From an uncultured Bacteroidales bacterium (GTDB lineage Bacteria > Bacteroidota > Bacteroidia > Bacteroidales > P3), in contig CALGGY010000127.1 of the NCBI GenBank assembly GCA_937915785.1, positions 1 to 15,342 on the forward strand: a stretch of DNA of 15,342 nucleotides, read 5' to 3'. This document shows positions 1 through 7,570 of the stretch, piece after piece (position 1 is the first letter of the stretch; every line of letters starts with the position of its first letter). The position numbers were made by a program, and so were the translations under genes. The notes beneath the pieces are model-generated. The model ran no database searches. It was given only the letters and a program-made list of their open reading frames with translations, and was not told the origin of the DNA.

Positions 1-48
1 GGATCTGTGTCTGGCCTTGGGTATATAGTGTACAAAATGGGGAATTCT

Positions 49-171
49 TTAATAAAGTGACAATAATTCACGATTTACAAGACGCGATGTTCGCAAACGT
101 GTGTTTTGTATTGCCTCTTTGATGGCTTTTACAGCCTGTATGTAGTCCGCTTGTTGGATAGATGTTTCCAT
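49..171 (-). pseudogene. DUF1016/YhcG-like N-terminal fragment (40 codons)
   Basis: A short frame starts at ATG 171-169 and stops at TAA 51-49. It encodes 40 residues with the core IQAVKAIKEAI, then SRLVNRELLSLY. This resembles the opening of DUF1016 N-terminal (YhcG-type) proteins, which normally run to about 340 residues and end in a PDDEXK nuclease-like domain. In intact members the LSLY segment continues directly into a YxIGxYI-like stretch. Here a stop codon follows, and none of the three frames to the window edge restores the family sequence. The frame starts 8 nt after the stop of the helix-turn-helix fragment, so the two probably once formed a regulator/nuclease-like pair. The family call rests on remembered motif similarity over 40 residues and is moderate. 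Confidence 0.5.
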
Positions 172-179
172 GCAATATG

Positions 180-308
180 TTACTTATTGACGTAGTTAAT
201 CAAATCTTTAGCCTCAACACCCAACACACGGGCAATGTCGAAAAGCTGTTCGACGGAGGGTTGCACTTTGTTTTGCACCCAACGAGAAAGAGGTGGTTTG
301 CTCTTGCA
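180..308 (-). pseudogene. XRE-type helix-turn-helix regulator, C-terminal fragment
   Basis: The minus-strand frame ending at TAA 182-180 encodes KSKPPLSRWVQNKVQPSVEQ and then LFDIARVLGVEAKDLINYVNK. This matches the recognition helix and last two helices of small XRE/Cro-type DNA-binding proteins (the pattern is SxWxxNxxQPSxExLxxIAxxLxVxxxDL). The first two helices are absent. Upstream, the frame closes at a TGA after passing through the promoter-like box at 307-314, and it contains no ATG; the only start-like codons are internal GTG or TTG. The fragment therefore looks N-terminally deleted, and is unlikely to make a functional repressor. A DUF1016-like fragment follows 8 nt later. Confidence 0.6.
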
Positions 309-340
309 AAGATACGATTTTTTTATTCGTTTCGTTCAAA
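307..340 (-). promoter_or_regulatory. Bacteroidota-type promoter facing the left-edge remnants
   Basis: Reading the minus strand, TATCTTTG (314-307) matches the TAnnTTTG -7 element. A TTTG lies 22 nt upstream (340-337) in -33-like position, slightly beyond the usual 19-21 nt spacing. The box sits inside ATCGTATCTTTGC, nearly identical to the element before prfA. It would drive the helix-turn-helix/DUF1016 remnants. Confidence 0.5.
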
Positions 341-383
341 ATACAACAAAAACATTTCCATCAAAGCGCAAAGCTCCATTAAA

Positions 384-398
384 CCGTTCCTCAAACGG
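384..398 (-). terminator. Weak stem-loop after uvrA
   Basis: Directly after the uvrA stop, the minus strand reads CCGTT-TGAGG-AACGG, a 5-bp stem with a 5-nt loop, then TTTAATGG. The stem is short and the T tract poor, so it is at best a weak terminator. It is the only candidate between uvrA and the left-edge promoter. Confidence 0.25.
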
Positions 399-3227
399 CT
401 ACTCCCCGAAATACTTTTTCAAATATTTGGCCGTGTACGACTGTTTGCACTTCAGCAGCTCTTCGGGGGTGCCGGAGAATACCACGTTGCCGCCGCCCAC
501 GCCGCCATCGGGACCCATATCCACCACATAATCGGCCACTTTTATAATATCCGGGTGATGTTCGATAACAATGATGGAGTGTCCGTTGGAAACAAGCTGG
601 TTGAACGAGGCTATAAGTTTCTGAATGTCGTGCAGATGAAGTCCTGTCGAAGGTTCGTCGAAAATAAAGAGCAGAGGGTTGGTGGCGGCACCTTTCACAA
701 GAAACGACGCCAGTTTCACACGCTGTGCCTCGCCGCCGCTGAGCGAACTCGACGACTGTCCAAGCTTGAGGTACCCCAAACCAACGTCCTGCAAAGGTTT
801 CAGACGGTTCACAATGCGCTGGGGGGTGGAGGCGGGGTCGGCACCAAAGAACTCAACAGCCTGGTTCACAGTCATATCCAGCACTTCGGATATATTTCTG
901 CCGTTGTACAGTATTTCGAGCGTATCTTCGCGGTAACGCTTGCCGTGGCACTCCTCGCAAACAAGGTGCACATCAGCCATAAACTGCATTTCGATGGTAA
1001 CGGTGCCTTCGCCCTGACAGGTCTCGCAGCGTCCGCCCTCCACGTTGAACGAGAAATATCCGGGCTTGTACCCGCGTTTCTGGGCCAGTGGCTGCATGGA
1101 GTAAAGCTGACGTATCTCGTCGAAAGCCTTGATGTAACTTGCGGGATTTGAACGTGTTGAGCGTCCTATGGGGTTCTGGTCTATCAGCTCCACGCCCGAT
1201 ATGCGGCTTAGGTCGCCAGATACTTCGGTGCACTTGCCGGTGTAGTCGGCCATACCGTCCAATCGCTTGTGCAGCACGTCGTACAAAACGTTTTTCACCA
1301 ACGATGTCTTGCCCGAGCCGCTCACGCCCGTTACCACAACCAAATTGTGGAGCGGAAAAGCCACGTCAACATCCTTGAGGTTGTTCTCCCACGCCCCGCC
1401 TATACGGATAAAGTCGTGCGATTTGCGACGCGCCCCTGGAAACTGGATTTTTTCCTCGCCACGCATGTAAGCCGCTGTAAGCGAGCGACTTTTCTCGGCA
1501 ACCAGATGGTCGAAAGTGCCAGCAAACACTATCTCGCCGCCAAGGCGTCCGGCATAGGGCCCCACGTCGATAACGTAGTCGGCAGAGCGGATAATGTCCT
1601 CGTCGTGCTCCACCACGACCACGGTGTTGCCGAGGTCGCGGAGCTGTTTCAGCACTTTTATCAGCCGGCCGGTGTCGCGCGGATGCAGGCCAATGCTGGG
1701 CTCGTCGAGGATGTACATGGAGCCCACCAGCGAGCTGCCAAGGCTCGTGGCAAGGTTGATACGCTGCGACTCGCCGCCCGACAAGGTATTTGAAAAACGG
1801 TTCAGCGTAAGGTAGCCCAATCCCACGTCGAGCAGATACTGCAAACGGTTGCGCAACTCCACCATAATGCGCTGCGACACAGACTGTTCGTAAGGCGTAA
1901 GCTCCAAATTGGTGATAAACTGATAAAGCTCGTCGACGGGCATCAGCACCAGCTCGGTGATGGACTTGCCGCCAACTTTCACGTACGACGCATCCTTGCG
2001 CAATCGCGTGCCACGGCAGTCGGGACACACCGTTTTTCCGCGGTAGCGCGCCAGCATAACGCGATACTGTATTTTATACGACTGACTTTCAATCCATTTG
2101 AAAAAACCGTAGATTCCGGGGAATTCGCCGGCGCCGTTCCAGAGCATATCTTTCTCATGCTCATTGAGTTTCAGATATGGACGATGTATCGGGAACCCAA
2201 TTTTGCCCGACTGTTTGATAAGAAACTGTTTCCATTCGTGCATTTTTTCGCCACGCCAGCACACCACGGCATCCTCGTAGATGGAGAGCTTTTTGTTTGG
2301 CACAACGACACTTTCATCAATGCCGATGGTGCTGCCAAAGCCCTGACAGGTAGGGCAAGCCCCGTAAGGATTGTTGAAACTGAAGAAATTGGGATTCGGT
2401 TTTTCGAAAGTGATGCCGTCGGCCTCGAAACGGTTGCTGAACTCGTGCCTGCGCTTACCTTCGGTGGTCTCGGTTTCGATATAGCACAGTCCCCTACCCT
2501 CGTAGAAAGCCGCTTCGATGGAGTCCGAAACGCGCACTATCAGCTCGTTTTCGTTCTCCGACTGCAGGCGCAGCGTCATTCTGTCTATAACAAGCAGCAC
2601 CTCTTTGGCGGATTTCAGTGCGGTCTTGTCGTTCATAAAATCCTCGATACGAACAACTTGTCCATCCACCAGCAGTCGAAGGAACCCTTCCTGCAAAAGT
2701 ATTTCGAGCAGGGGTACCAAGGCTTTGGCATTGGCGTTTTCGATTGGCGAAAGCAGCATCATGCGCGTGCCGTCGGGCTGCGATTTCACAAACTCAATCA
2801 CATCGTTCACCGAATGGCGTTTCACCTCCACTCCCGAAACTGGCGAAAAAGTACGTCCAATTCGGGCATAGAGCAGTTTCAGGTACTCGTAGATTTCGGT
2901 GGAGGTGCCGACGGTGGAACGCGGATTGTTGGTTTTCACCCTCTGTTCGATGGCCACGGCTGGCGAAATGCCGTGGATATAGTCCACATCAGGCTTGCCC
3001 ATGCGCCCCATAAACTGACGTGCGTACGAGCTGAGGCTCTCCACGTAGCGGCGCTGCCCCTCGGCATACAGGGTGTCGAAAGCGAGTGACGACTTGCCGG
3101 ATCCCGACACGCCGGTTATCACCACAAGTTTGTTGCGCGGTATGGCCACATCAATATTCTTGAGGTTGTTCACCCGTGCTCCCTTTATATATATGTATTC
3201 GTCTGACTGCTGGCTGTTTGTGCTCAT
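399..3227 (-). CDS. uvrA: UvrA, excinuclease ABC subunit A
   Basis: UvrA is the DNA-damage-sensing ATPase of nucleotide excision repair; it dimerises and loads UvrB at lesions in the cytoplasm. The product is 942 residues, close to the 940 of E. coli. Two ABC ATPase modules are complete: Walker A GVSGSGKSS (39-47) with LSGGESQR (482-489) and ILDEPSIGLHPRD, and Walker A GVSGSGKTS (634-642) with a C-terminal LSGGEAQR and IFDEPSTGLH. CxxC pairs are at 291/294, 401/404, 734/737 and 757/760. The CxxC normally about 24 residues before CPTC is replaced by a FSNRFEADG-type segment, so the first zinc site looks incomplete. I chose ATG 3227 (MSTNSQQ) over the upstream in-frame start at 3278. The longer form would be translated through the likely promoter box at 3251-3258, and its extra 17 residues are not family-like. 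Confidence 0.97.
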   Translation of the reverse strand: MSTNSQQSDEYIYIKGARVNNLKNIDVAIPRNKLVVITGVSGSGKSSLAFDTLYAEGQRRYVESLSSYARQFMGRMGKPDVDYIHGISPAVAIEQRVKTNNPRSTVGTSTEIYEYLKLLYARIGRTFSPVSGVEVKRHSVNDVIEFVKSQPDGTRMMLLSPIENANAKALVPLLEILLQEGFLRLLVDGQVVRIEDFMNDKTALKSAKEVLLVIDRMTLRLQSENENELIVRVSDSIEAAFYEGRGLCYIETETTEGKRRHEFSNRFEADGITFEKPNPNFFSFNNPYGACPTCQGFGSTIGIDESVVVPNKKLSIYEDAVVCWRGEKMHEWKQFLIKQSGKIGFPIHRPYLKLNEHEKDMLWNGAGEFPGIYGFFKWIESQSYKIQYRVMLARYRGKTVCPDCRGTRLRKDASYVKVGGKSITELVLMPVDELYQFITNLELTPYEQSVSQRIMVELRNRLQYLLDVGLGYLTLNRFSNTLSGGESQRINLATSLGSSLVGSMYILDEPSIGLHPRDTGRLIKVLKQLRDLGNTVVVVEHDEDIIRSADYVIDVGPYAGRLGGEIVFAGTFDHLVAEKSRSLTAAYMRGEEKIQFPGARRKSHDFIRIGGAWENNLKDVDVAFPLHNLVVVTGVSGSGKTSLVKNVLYDVLHKRLDGMADYTGKCTEVSGDLSRISGVELIDQNPIGRSTRSNPASYIKAFDEIRQLYSMQPLAQKRGYKPGYFSFNVEGGRCETCQGEGTVTIEMQFMADVHLVCEECHGKRYREDTLEILYNGRNISEVLDMTVNQAVEFFGADPASTPQRIVNRLKPLQDVGLGYLKLGQSSSSLSGGEAQRVKLASFLVKGAATNPLLFIFDEPSTGLHLHDIQKLIASFNQLVSNGHSIIVIEHHPDIIKVADYVVDMGPDGGVGGGNVVFSGTPEELLKCKQSYTAKYLKKYFGE

Positions 3228-3250
3228 TTTGCAATAAAAAATAAAGTGTG

Positions 3251-3258
3251 CAAATATA
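3251..3258 (-). promoter_or_regulatory. uvrA promoter -7 element
   Basis: The minus strand reads TATATTTG, matching TAnnTTTG, within an A-tract followed by TCGTATATTTGC, 23 nt before the chosen uvrA ATG. A TTG lies about 17 nt upstream (3278-3276), a weak -33 match. I see no LexA/SOS-like palindrome nearby. Confidence 0.5.
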
Positions 3259-3332
3259 CGATTTTTTTTTGGCAACAACGAATAGGCTCACCCCGATGTT
3301 GAAACATTTTTATCCACAGTTTCGGCAAAATG

Positions 3333-3368
3333 AAAAAAAAATCCCGAATTGCATAAACAACCCGGGAT
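3333..3368 (-). terminator. Rho-independent terminator after the CMD/cupin gene
   Basis: Read on the minus strand, ATCCCG (3368-3363) pairs with CGGGAT (3346-3341) around a 16-nt loop, and eight T residues follow. It lies 22 nt past the stop of the CMD/cupin lipoprotein gene and separates that unit from uvrA. Confidence 0.75.
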
Positions 3369-3389
3369 AATGACTATGGAAAAATGAAC

Positions 3390-4514
3390 TCATTTCAGCT
3401 TGGAATAAACCTCGTCGGTAACGGCTTCGAGCCATTCGTTGCTGGCGTTGGGTTTAACGTCGGTGGTGTAGGTAAGGTGCTGCATCCAGCTGTCGGCGGC
3501 GGCACCGTGCCAGTGTTTCACGCCTTCGGGCACTGCTATCACCGTGCCTGGCACCAGCGGAACTGCCTCTTTGCCCCACTCCTGATACCATCCGCGGCCG
3601 CTAACGCAGACAAGCATCTGCACGGCGCCGTGGTGTATGTGCCAGTTGTTGCGGCAGCCGGGTTCGAAGGTAACGTTGCACAGCCCGCTTTTGTCGAGAG
3701 GCGCAAGGTAGCTGTTGCCGATAAAATATTGTGCGTAGGCAGTGTTTGGTTCGCCCAATGGCCATGCCGACGGCGAGAACACCACATCTGTTTTGCCGTC
3801 CACTGCCGTGGCTATGGCCGTTTCGCAGCGCAGGGCCTCGGCCACAAGTCCGCAGGCTTTCAGTGCCTCTGGTATGGCACGCAGCTGTTCTTCCGTAACG
3901 CCCATGTTCAACGCGCCGCGCACATGTGCCTGAAGCTGCGGCATAACATTCTCCAGCCCGCTCAGGGCACTAACGGTGATAAGTTCGCGGTCGGCGTGGG
4001 TGAGGTTGTCGCGGGCAAAGATGTCGCCAAAAAGGTGGGCCTTGAGGTAATAGTCCTCGGCGGCGCAGAATTTGTAGTCGAACGGCTGGCCGGAGAGCTT
4101 GGTCTGCACCTCGGCGCCCTGTTTCAGAGCGTCGTAGCCCGATGGCAGTGGCGAGGCGTCGGCACCTTCGACGGAGGTTTTGCCATCGGCCGTACGCTGT
4201 TCCACAACTTTTTGTAGTGTGCCAAGGGCATTCAGTGAACGCGGGAAACCGGTGTAGGCATACAGTTGCGACAGGGCTTCTTTTATCTGGCTCACGGTAA
4301 GTCCGGCATCCAAGCCGCCATCAATGGCAATGACAAGCGACGAGTTGTCGCCACGGGCTTCGTTGCAGGCTATCGCCGACATGGCAGCGGCCTGCTCGGA
4401 GGTGAAAGATAGTTTGTTCATGTCTGTAGATTTGTTTGTTGTCTGGTTTTTGGAGCCGCACGATGCCAGCAGCAGAAGTCCGGCAATAGCGGCAATTGAT
4501 GTAAGTTTCTTCAT
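3390..4514 (-). CDS. Lipoprotein with CMD-like and C-terminal cupin domains
   Basis: A 374-residue protein with a lipoprotein signal (hydrophobic stretch, then LLASC, Cys19), so probably membrane-anchored outside the cytoplasm. Residues about 36-105 and 150-240 look like two carboxymuconolactone-decarboxylase-type helical repeats. The second has RELITVSALSGLENVMPQLQ and HVRGALNMGVTEEQ, as in the PcaC-like branch, with no AhpD-type CxxC pair. Residues about 275-350 form a cupin: H292 and H294 (WHIHH), Q299 where Glu is usual, G306, and PEGVKHWHG supplying H334. CMD plus cupin fusions occur in Bacteroidota, usually annotated only by domain; the substrate is unknown. The ATG lies 11 nt after the end of the interrupted aldo/keto reductase, so the two were probably cotranscribed. 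A terminator follows. The domain call is firm; the biochemical role is not. Confidence 0.85.
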   Translation of the reverse strand: MKKLTSIAAIAGLLLLASCGSKNQTTNKSTDMNKLSFTSEQAAAMSAIACNEARGDNSSLVIAIDGGLDAGLTVSQIKEALSQLYAYTGFPRSLNALGTLQKVVEQRTADGKTSVEGADASPLPSGYDALKQGAEVQTKLSGQPFDYKFCAAEDYYLKAHLFGDIFARDNLTHADRELITVSALSGLENVMPQLQAHVRGALNMGVTEEQLRAIPEALKACGLVAEALRCETAIATAVDGKTDVVFSPSAWPLGEPNTAYAQYFIGNSYLAPLDKSGLCNVTFEPGCRNNWHIHHGAVQMLVCVSGRGWYQEWGKEAVPLVPGTVIAVPEGVKHWHGAAADSWMQHLTYTTDVKPNASNEWLEAVTDEVYSKLK

Positions 4515-4525
4515 GTCAGAATAAA

Positions 4526-5371
4526 TTATCCGTAGTTTTCGAGAAGGTATTTCACAAAATTAACGTCAGTAAAGTTCACGGTGCCGGTGTCGTTTTGGTT
4601 CATGTCGGAAATTTGCTCCATATCGGCTGTCGAGAGTTCAAAATCGAAAATGTCTGAATTTTGCGCCATGCGCTCTTTGTGCGTGCTTTTGGGTATGGCC
4701 ACAATTCCGCGCTGTGTGAGCCAACGCAAGGCCACCTGCGAGGCGGTTTTTCCATACTTGGCACCTATGCCGGAGAGCAGCTCGTTCTTGACAATGCCGT
4801 CAACACCCTGACCTCCGAGCGGCCCCCATGCCATAATGCGGCAGCCAAACTCGGCAAGGGTGGGCTCAATGGCCTTCTGCTGTATCAAAGCGTTTCACTG
4901 TAGCTGGTTCACCATGGGTTTCACATCCACAAAATGTGCAAAATCGAAAAACCGTGCCTGCTGGAAATTGCTAACGCCAATGGCTCGCACCTTACCCTCG
5001 CGGTAGGCTTTTTCCATGGCCCGCCACGTGCCGAACACGTCGCCGTAGGCCTGATGTATCAGCAACAGGTCGATATAGTCGGTACGCAGCTTGCGCAGAC
5101 TCTCGTCGATACTTCGGGCGGCTTTCTCTTCGCCGGCACTGCTTATCCACACCTTGGTGGTGAGGAATATCTCGCTGCGCGGAATGCCACTTTTTGCCAT
5201 GGCATTGCCCACGCCTTCCTCGTTGGCGTAGGCCTGAGCCGTATCAATAAGCCGGTAGCCAACACTTAGGGCGTCGGTTACACAACGTTCACATTCGTCG
5301 GGTGTTACCAAAAAAACTCCGTAGCCCAACAAGGGCATCTCCAATCCGTTTGACAGTTTAATGGTTTGCAT
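4526..5371 (-). pseudogene. Aldo/keto reductase interrupted by an in-frame TGA
   Basis: One continuous frame of 281 codons plus a stop encodes a full-length aldo/keto reductase (NAD(P)H-dependent reduction of carbonyl compounds), except for a TGA at codon 159 (4897-4895). The catalytic tetrad is intact: D43 and Y48 (DTAQAY), K73 (TTKVW) and H106 (LLIHQ). After the TGA the same frame resumes with NALIQQKAIEPTLAEFG, then MAWGPLGGQG and the cofactor-binding IPKSTHKERMAQN. The TGA sits in the NQIExHP-like segment: here it reads NQLQ-stop-NA, where intact members have one residue. A point nonsense mutation or a base-calling error is most likely. The N-terminal 158 residues would lack the second half of the barrel and the cofactor site. 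A separate start of the second half at TTG 4888 is not convincing. A Cys occupies this position in some animal homologues, so selenocysteine is a remote possibility, but I see no clear downstream hairpin. Confidence 0.85.
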
Positions 5372-5413
5372 ATCAATATTTTATCGTATTTCAAAACTTT
5401 ATTTCCAATATTG

Positions 5414-5421
5414 CAAAATTA
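5414..5421 (-). promoter_or_regulatory. Possible promoter of the AKR-CMD unit
   Basis: The minus strand reads TAATTTTGC, matching the TAnnTTTG -7 element, 43 nt before the AKR ATG at 5371. No -33 TTTG is seen at the expected distance, so support comes from the -7 box alone. The rest of 5372-5539 shows nothing else I can name. Confidence 0.4.
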
Positions 5422-5539
5422 CAAAAAATGTACCGCACTGAGGTGACACATTTTTCGGTTTTTATTGTCAAAATGACGGAAAATATTTGGGAACGTCAGC
5501 TTTTTACTGCCAGCTATTCCAAATTAGGGAACTGTTTTG

Positions 5540-5716
5540 TCAGTCCAACGGGTGGTTGCGATGCTTGGCCTTGCGGGTGTAGAGCTTGCGGCTGCGTTTG
5601 GCACGGGTACGACTGTGGAAACCATCGCCAAGGGTTTGGCGCTCCAGCTCGCGGTTGGCAATGCGCGCCGCTATCAGCTCGGGAGGAATTTTCTTGCGTT
5701 TTTTCTTGCTTTTCAA
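5540..5716 (-). CDS. Small highly basic protein, non-ATG start
   Basis: A minus-strand frame ends at TGA 5542-5540. It stays open upstream to an in-frame TAA just beyond position 5740 and contains no ATG. The best start is TTG 5716-5714, giving 58 residues: a Lys/Arg cluster (KSKKKRKKIPPELIAARIAN), then RELERQ and SRTRAKRSRKLYTRKAKHRN. Arg and Lys exceed one third of residues. The ending resembles a short basic protein family I recall from Bacteroidales, with a SKKxYxRKxKH-type tail and no known role. The charge suggests RNA, ribosome or DNA binding, but that is inference. It lies 54 nt downstream of the secreted protease on the same strand, with no clear promoter or terminator between, so it may be read from that transcript. 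Codon choice resembles the neighbouring genes, which supports real coding. Confidence 0.6.
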   Translation of the reverse strand: MKSKKKRKKIPPELIAARIANRELERQTLGDGFHSRTRAKRSRKLYTRKAKHRNHPLD

Positions 5717-5770
5717 AGCGTTGGATAGTATTTTAAAAGTTTCCCAGAGTTATTTGCCACACATATATTA

Positions 5771-7432
5771 TTACTCACCAACTATGATGGTTTGTACAAA
5801 TCGTTGCCCGTTAATCACTACCGAAAGCACGTAGCTTCCGCTATGCAACACACTGACATTCAGCTTATAGGCATTCAATCCCAGTAGCATACGGCCGCTC
5901 TGCACTACCACGCCGGCATGGTTGCAGATAGTGTATTCGGCAATGCCGGTTTCGTCGAGTTCCACATTTACTACACCTTTGGCTGGATTGGGGAACACCT
6001 TCATCTGCGAGTTGGAAATGGCCGATGGTGCGGCGATTCCCACGGGGTCGGAAGCATAGCGTCCCTCGAGGTAGCTCACGTTGGAGTTTGTGGGGTCGAG
6101 CCAGTCGGAAAGACGTGTGTCTGCGGTACCGCCGCCCGTCCACGAGCTGTAGAACTTGCCATACCAATCGGTACCGTCGAGGGTGTCGCAATAAGAGAGC
6201 CCTGCATAGAGCTGACCGATTATACGCTTGTTGGCGTTGAACAGCGGCGACCCCGACGAGCCCTGCTCGGTAACGCCTTTGTTGGTGGCAGGATTGGTAA
6301 TCCACTGCACCTCCCACATTGGCGTGTTGGCACGCGACATGTAGTACACACTTTGCGGTATGCTGATTTTTTTGATGTCGCCGCCCGGATGGTGGATGCA
6401 CGAACCCACAAGGCCGGTGTTGCCGTTGGTGCGGTCCCAGCCGTTGAAATACACGTTGAACGCAGGGTTGATGGTGCCGGTAACTTTAAGCAGCAGAAAA
6501 TCGGATCCGGATATGGACCAACCCGTACCGGCAGAGCGCTTGGCCACGATAGTGGCACCCGTGGCCGATTTGTTGGCCGGCCCGTAGGTGCCCGAGCAAG
6601 TTGAAGATTCGTAGAGAAAATAGAACGTCCAGCGGCGCACCGTTATGCCGTCCTGACAGTGATGTGCCGAGAGCAGGTACTGTGTGCCGTCGTTGGATGT
6701 GTTGTTTATCATGGAGCCGGAGCAGGAGTAGATGCCGTCGGTGGCGGTTATCTCCATACACACCACGCCGTTTTTCTGGTCCTGCCAGCTGGCGGCATCG
6801 GGACAGGCCACGTTGATGTGGCAGTCGCCCTCGGCATCGCCCAACGAGCCTTTGGTGTGGTAGGCGTCGGAGCCGAAAGCATGGCGGTGTCCGCGTGCCA
6901 CCTGCGACATGCTCAGGCGACCGGCGAAATCGGCGTCGGCAGGCTCGTAGTACTCCACCACAAAGGTCTCGCCCGGGAGGATCTGCGTATGGAACTGCCC
7001 TTCGTCGGCGTTGGCGGAGGTGAACTTGCCAAGTACGAAATCCCGCGAAGGTGTGTAAACAAAGAGCTCGGCCCCTTGCGGGATAACGAACGTGTCAAAA
7101 ATGGGATGTACAAAAGTAGCCCCTTCCGACGAAACGGCCACACGCCACAGGCGGCCTCCGTCGGGCAACATGTCCCATGTGCCGTGGGTGGATGGAGTTA
7201 TGCGTACATCGTGCACTGTACCAACACGATAGGGACGGCCTTTGAGGTTCAGAGCCTCGTCCTCGAGCCGCAGTGCGGCGTTGTCGATTGGAGGCAAGGC
7301 TATCATTTGGGGTTCGGGGGCATTTTTAAGGTCGCCAACATGCGGATGCCCGCCATAGCTCATCTGGGCCGACATGGTGCCAAAAACGGCAATCATGGTG
7401 CCGAGCAACATTTTTTTTGCTATCTTAATCAT
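5771..7432 (-). CDS. Secreted lysyl-endopeptidase-like serine protease with T9SS signal
   Basis: A 553-residue secreted protease. Residues 1-22 are a Sec signal peptide and about 23-200 a likely propeptide. A chymotrypsin-fold domain starting near GDCHINVACPD (202-212) resembles Achromobacter lysyl endopeptidase (protease I). The triad is visible: H258 (SAHHC), D311 (GSDFLLL) and S393 (GSSGSP). D422 (TDWYGKFYSSW) aligns with the Asp giving Lys specificity in protease I, while Y409 (GQLYAG) stands where that enzyme has His. SWTGGG and RLSDWLDP close the domain. Residues about 478-553 are a T9SS type A sorting domain (VFPNPA and SGSYVLSV), so the enzyme should cross the outer membrane and be released or surface-anchored. 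It has its own promoter in the divergent region. Lys-X cleavage is likely but not proven by sequence. Confidence 0.9.
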   Translation of the reverse strand: MIKIAKKMLLGTMIAVFGTMSAQMSYGGHPHVGDLKNAPEPQMIALPPIDNAALRLEDEALNLKGRPYRVGTVHDVRITPSTHGTWDMLPDGGRLWRVAVSSEGATFVHPIFDTFVIPQGAELFVYTPSRDFVLGKFTSANADEGQFHTQILPGETFVVEYYEPADADFAGRLSMSQVARGHRHAFGSDAYHTKGSLGDAEGDCHINVACPDAASWQDQKNGVVCMEITATDGIYSCSGSMINNTSNDGTQYLLSAHHCQDGITVRRWTFYFLYESSTCSGTYGPANKSATGATIVAKRSAGTGWSISGSDFLLLKVTGTINPAFNVYFNGWDRTNGNTGLVGSCIHHPGGDIKKISIPQSVYYMSRANTPMWEVQWITNPATNKGVTEQGSSGSPLFNANKRIIGQLYAGLSYCDTLDGTDWYGKFYSSWTGGGTADTRLSDWLDPTNSNVSYLEGRYASDPVGIAAPSAISNSQMKVFPNPAKGVVNVELDETGIAEYTICNHAGVVVQSGRMLLGLNAYKLNVSVLHSGSYVLSVVINGQRFVQTIIVGE

Positions 7433-7499
7433 CTTTCAAAATCGATATTTATCAGGTTTACAATTACTTATCAAACAATATAAAAATATTGCATTTCGG

Positions 7500-7533
7500 C
7501 AAAAATATGATTTTTTGTTGATATCTCATCAAA
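7500..7533 (-). promoter_or_regulatory. Promoter of the secreted serine protease
   Basis: Within the divergent region 7433-7714, the minus strand has TTTG (7533-7530), a 22-nt spacer and TATTTTTG (7507-7500), matching the TTTG/TAnnTTTG promoter type. The box is 67 nt before the protease ATG, leaving an AT-rich leader of about 60 nt. Confidence 0.5.
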
Positions 7534-7570
7534 ATTTACACATAAAAAATCATAATCAGGGAAAGACGAA

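Noticed and set aside
162..1151. 329-codon plus-strand frame overlapping uvrA
   Set aside because: It is antisense to the certain uvrA gene and shows no family motif; G/C-rich third positions keep the opposite frame open.
2157..3089. 310-codon plus-strand frame antisense to the uvrA N-terminus
   Set aside because: Overlaps the Walker A and core region of uvrA and has no recognisable domain.
3384..4217. 277-codon plus-strand frame antisense to the CMD/cupin gene
   Set aside because: The minus-strand gene has a lipobox, CMD and cupin motifs; this frame has none.
5537..5728. 63-codon plus-strand frame at the basic small ORF
   Set aside because: It is hydrophobic and Ala/Gly-rich without motifs; the minus-strand frame gives a coherent basic protein with a familiar tail.
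6659..7483. 274-codon plus-strand frame antisense to the serine protease
   Set aside because: The minus-strand product has a complete protease triad and signal peptide; the antisense frame is a shadow.
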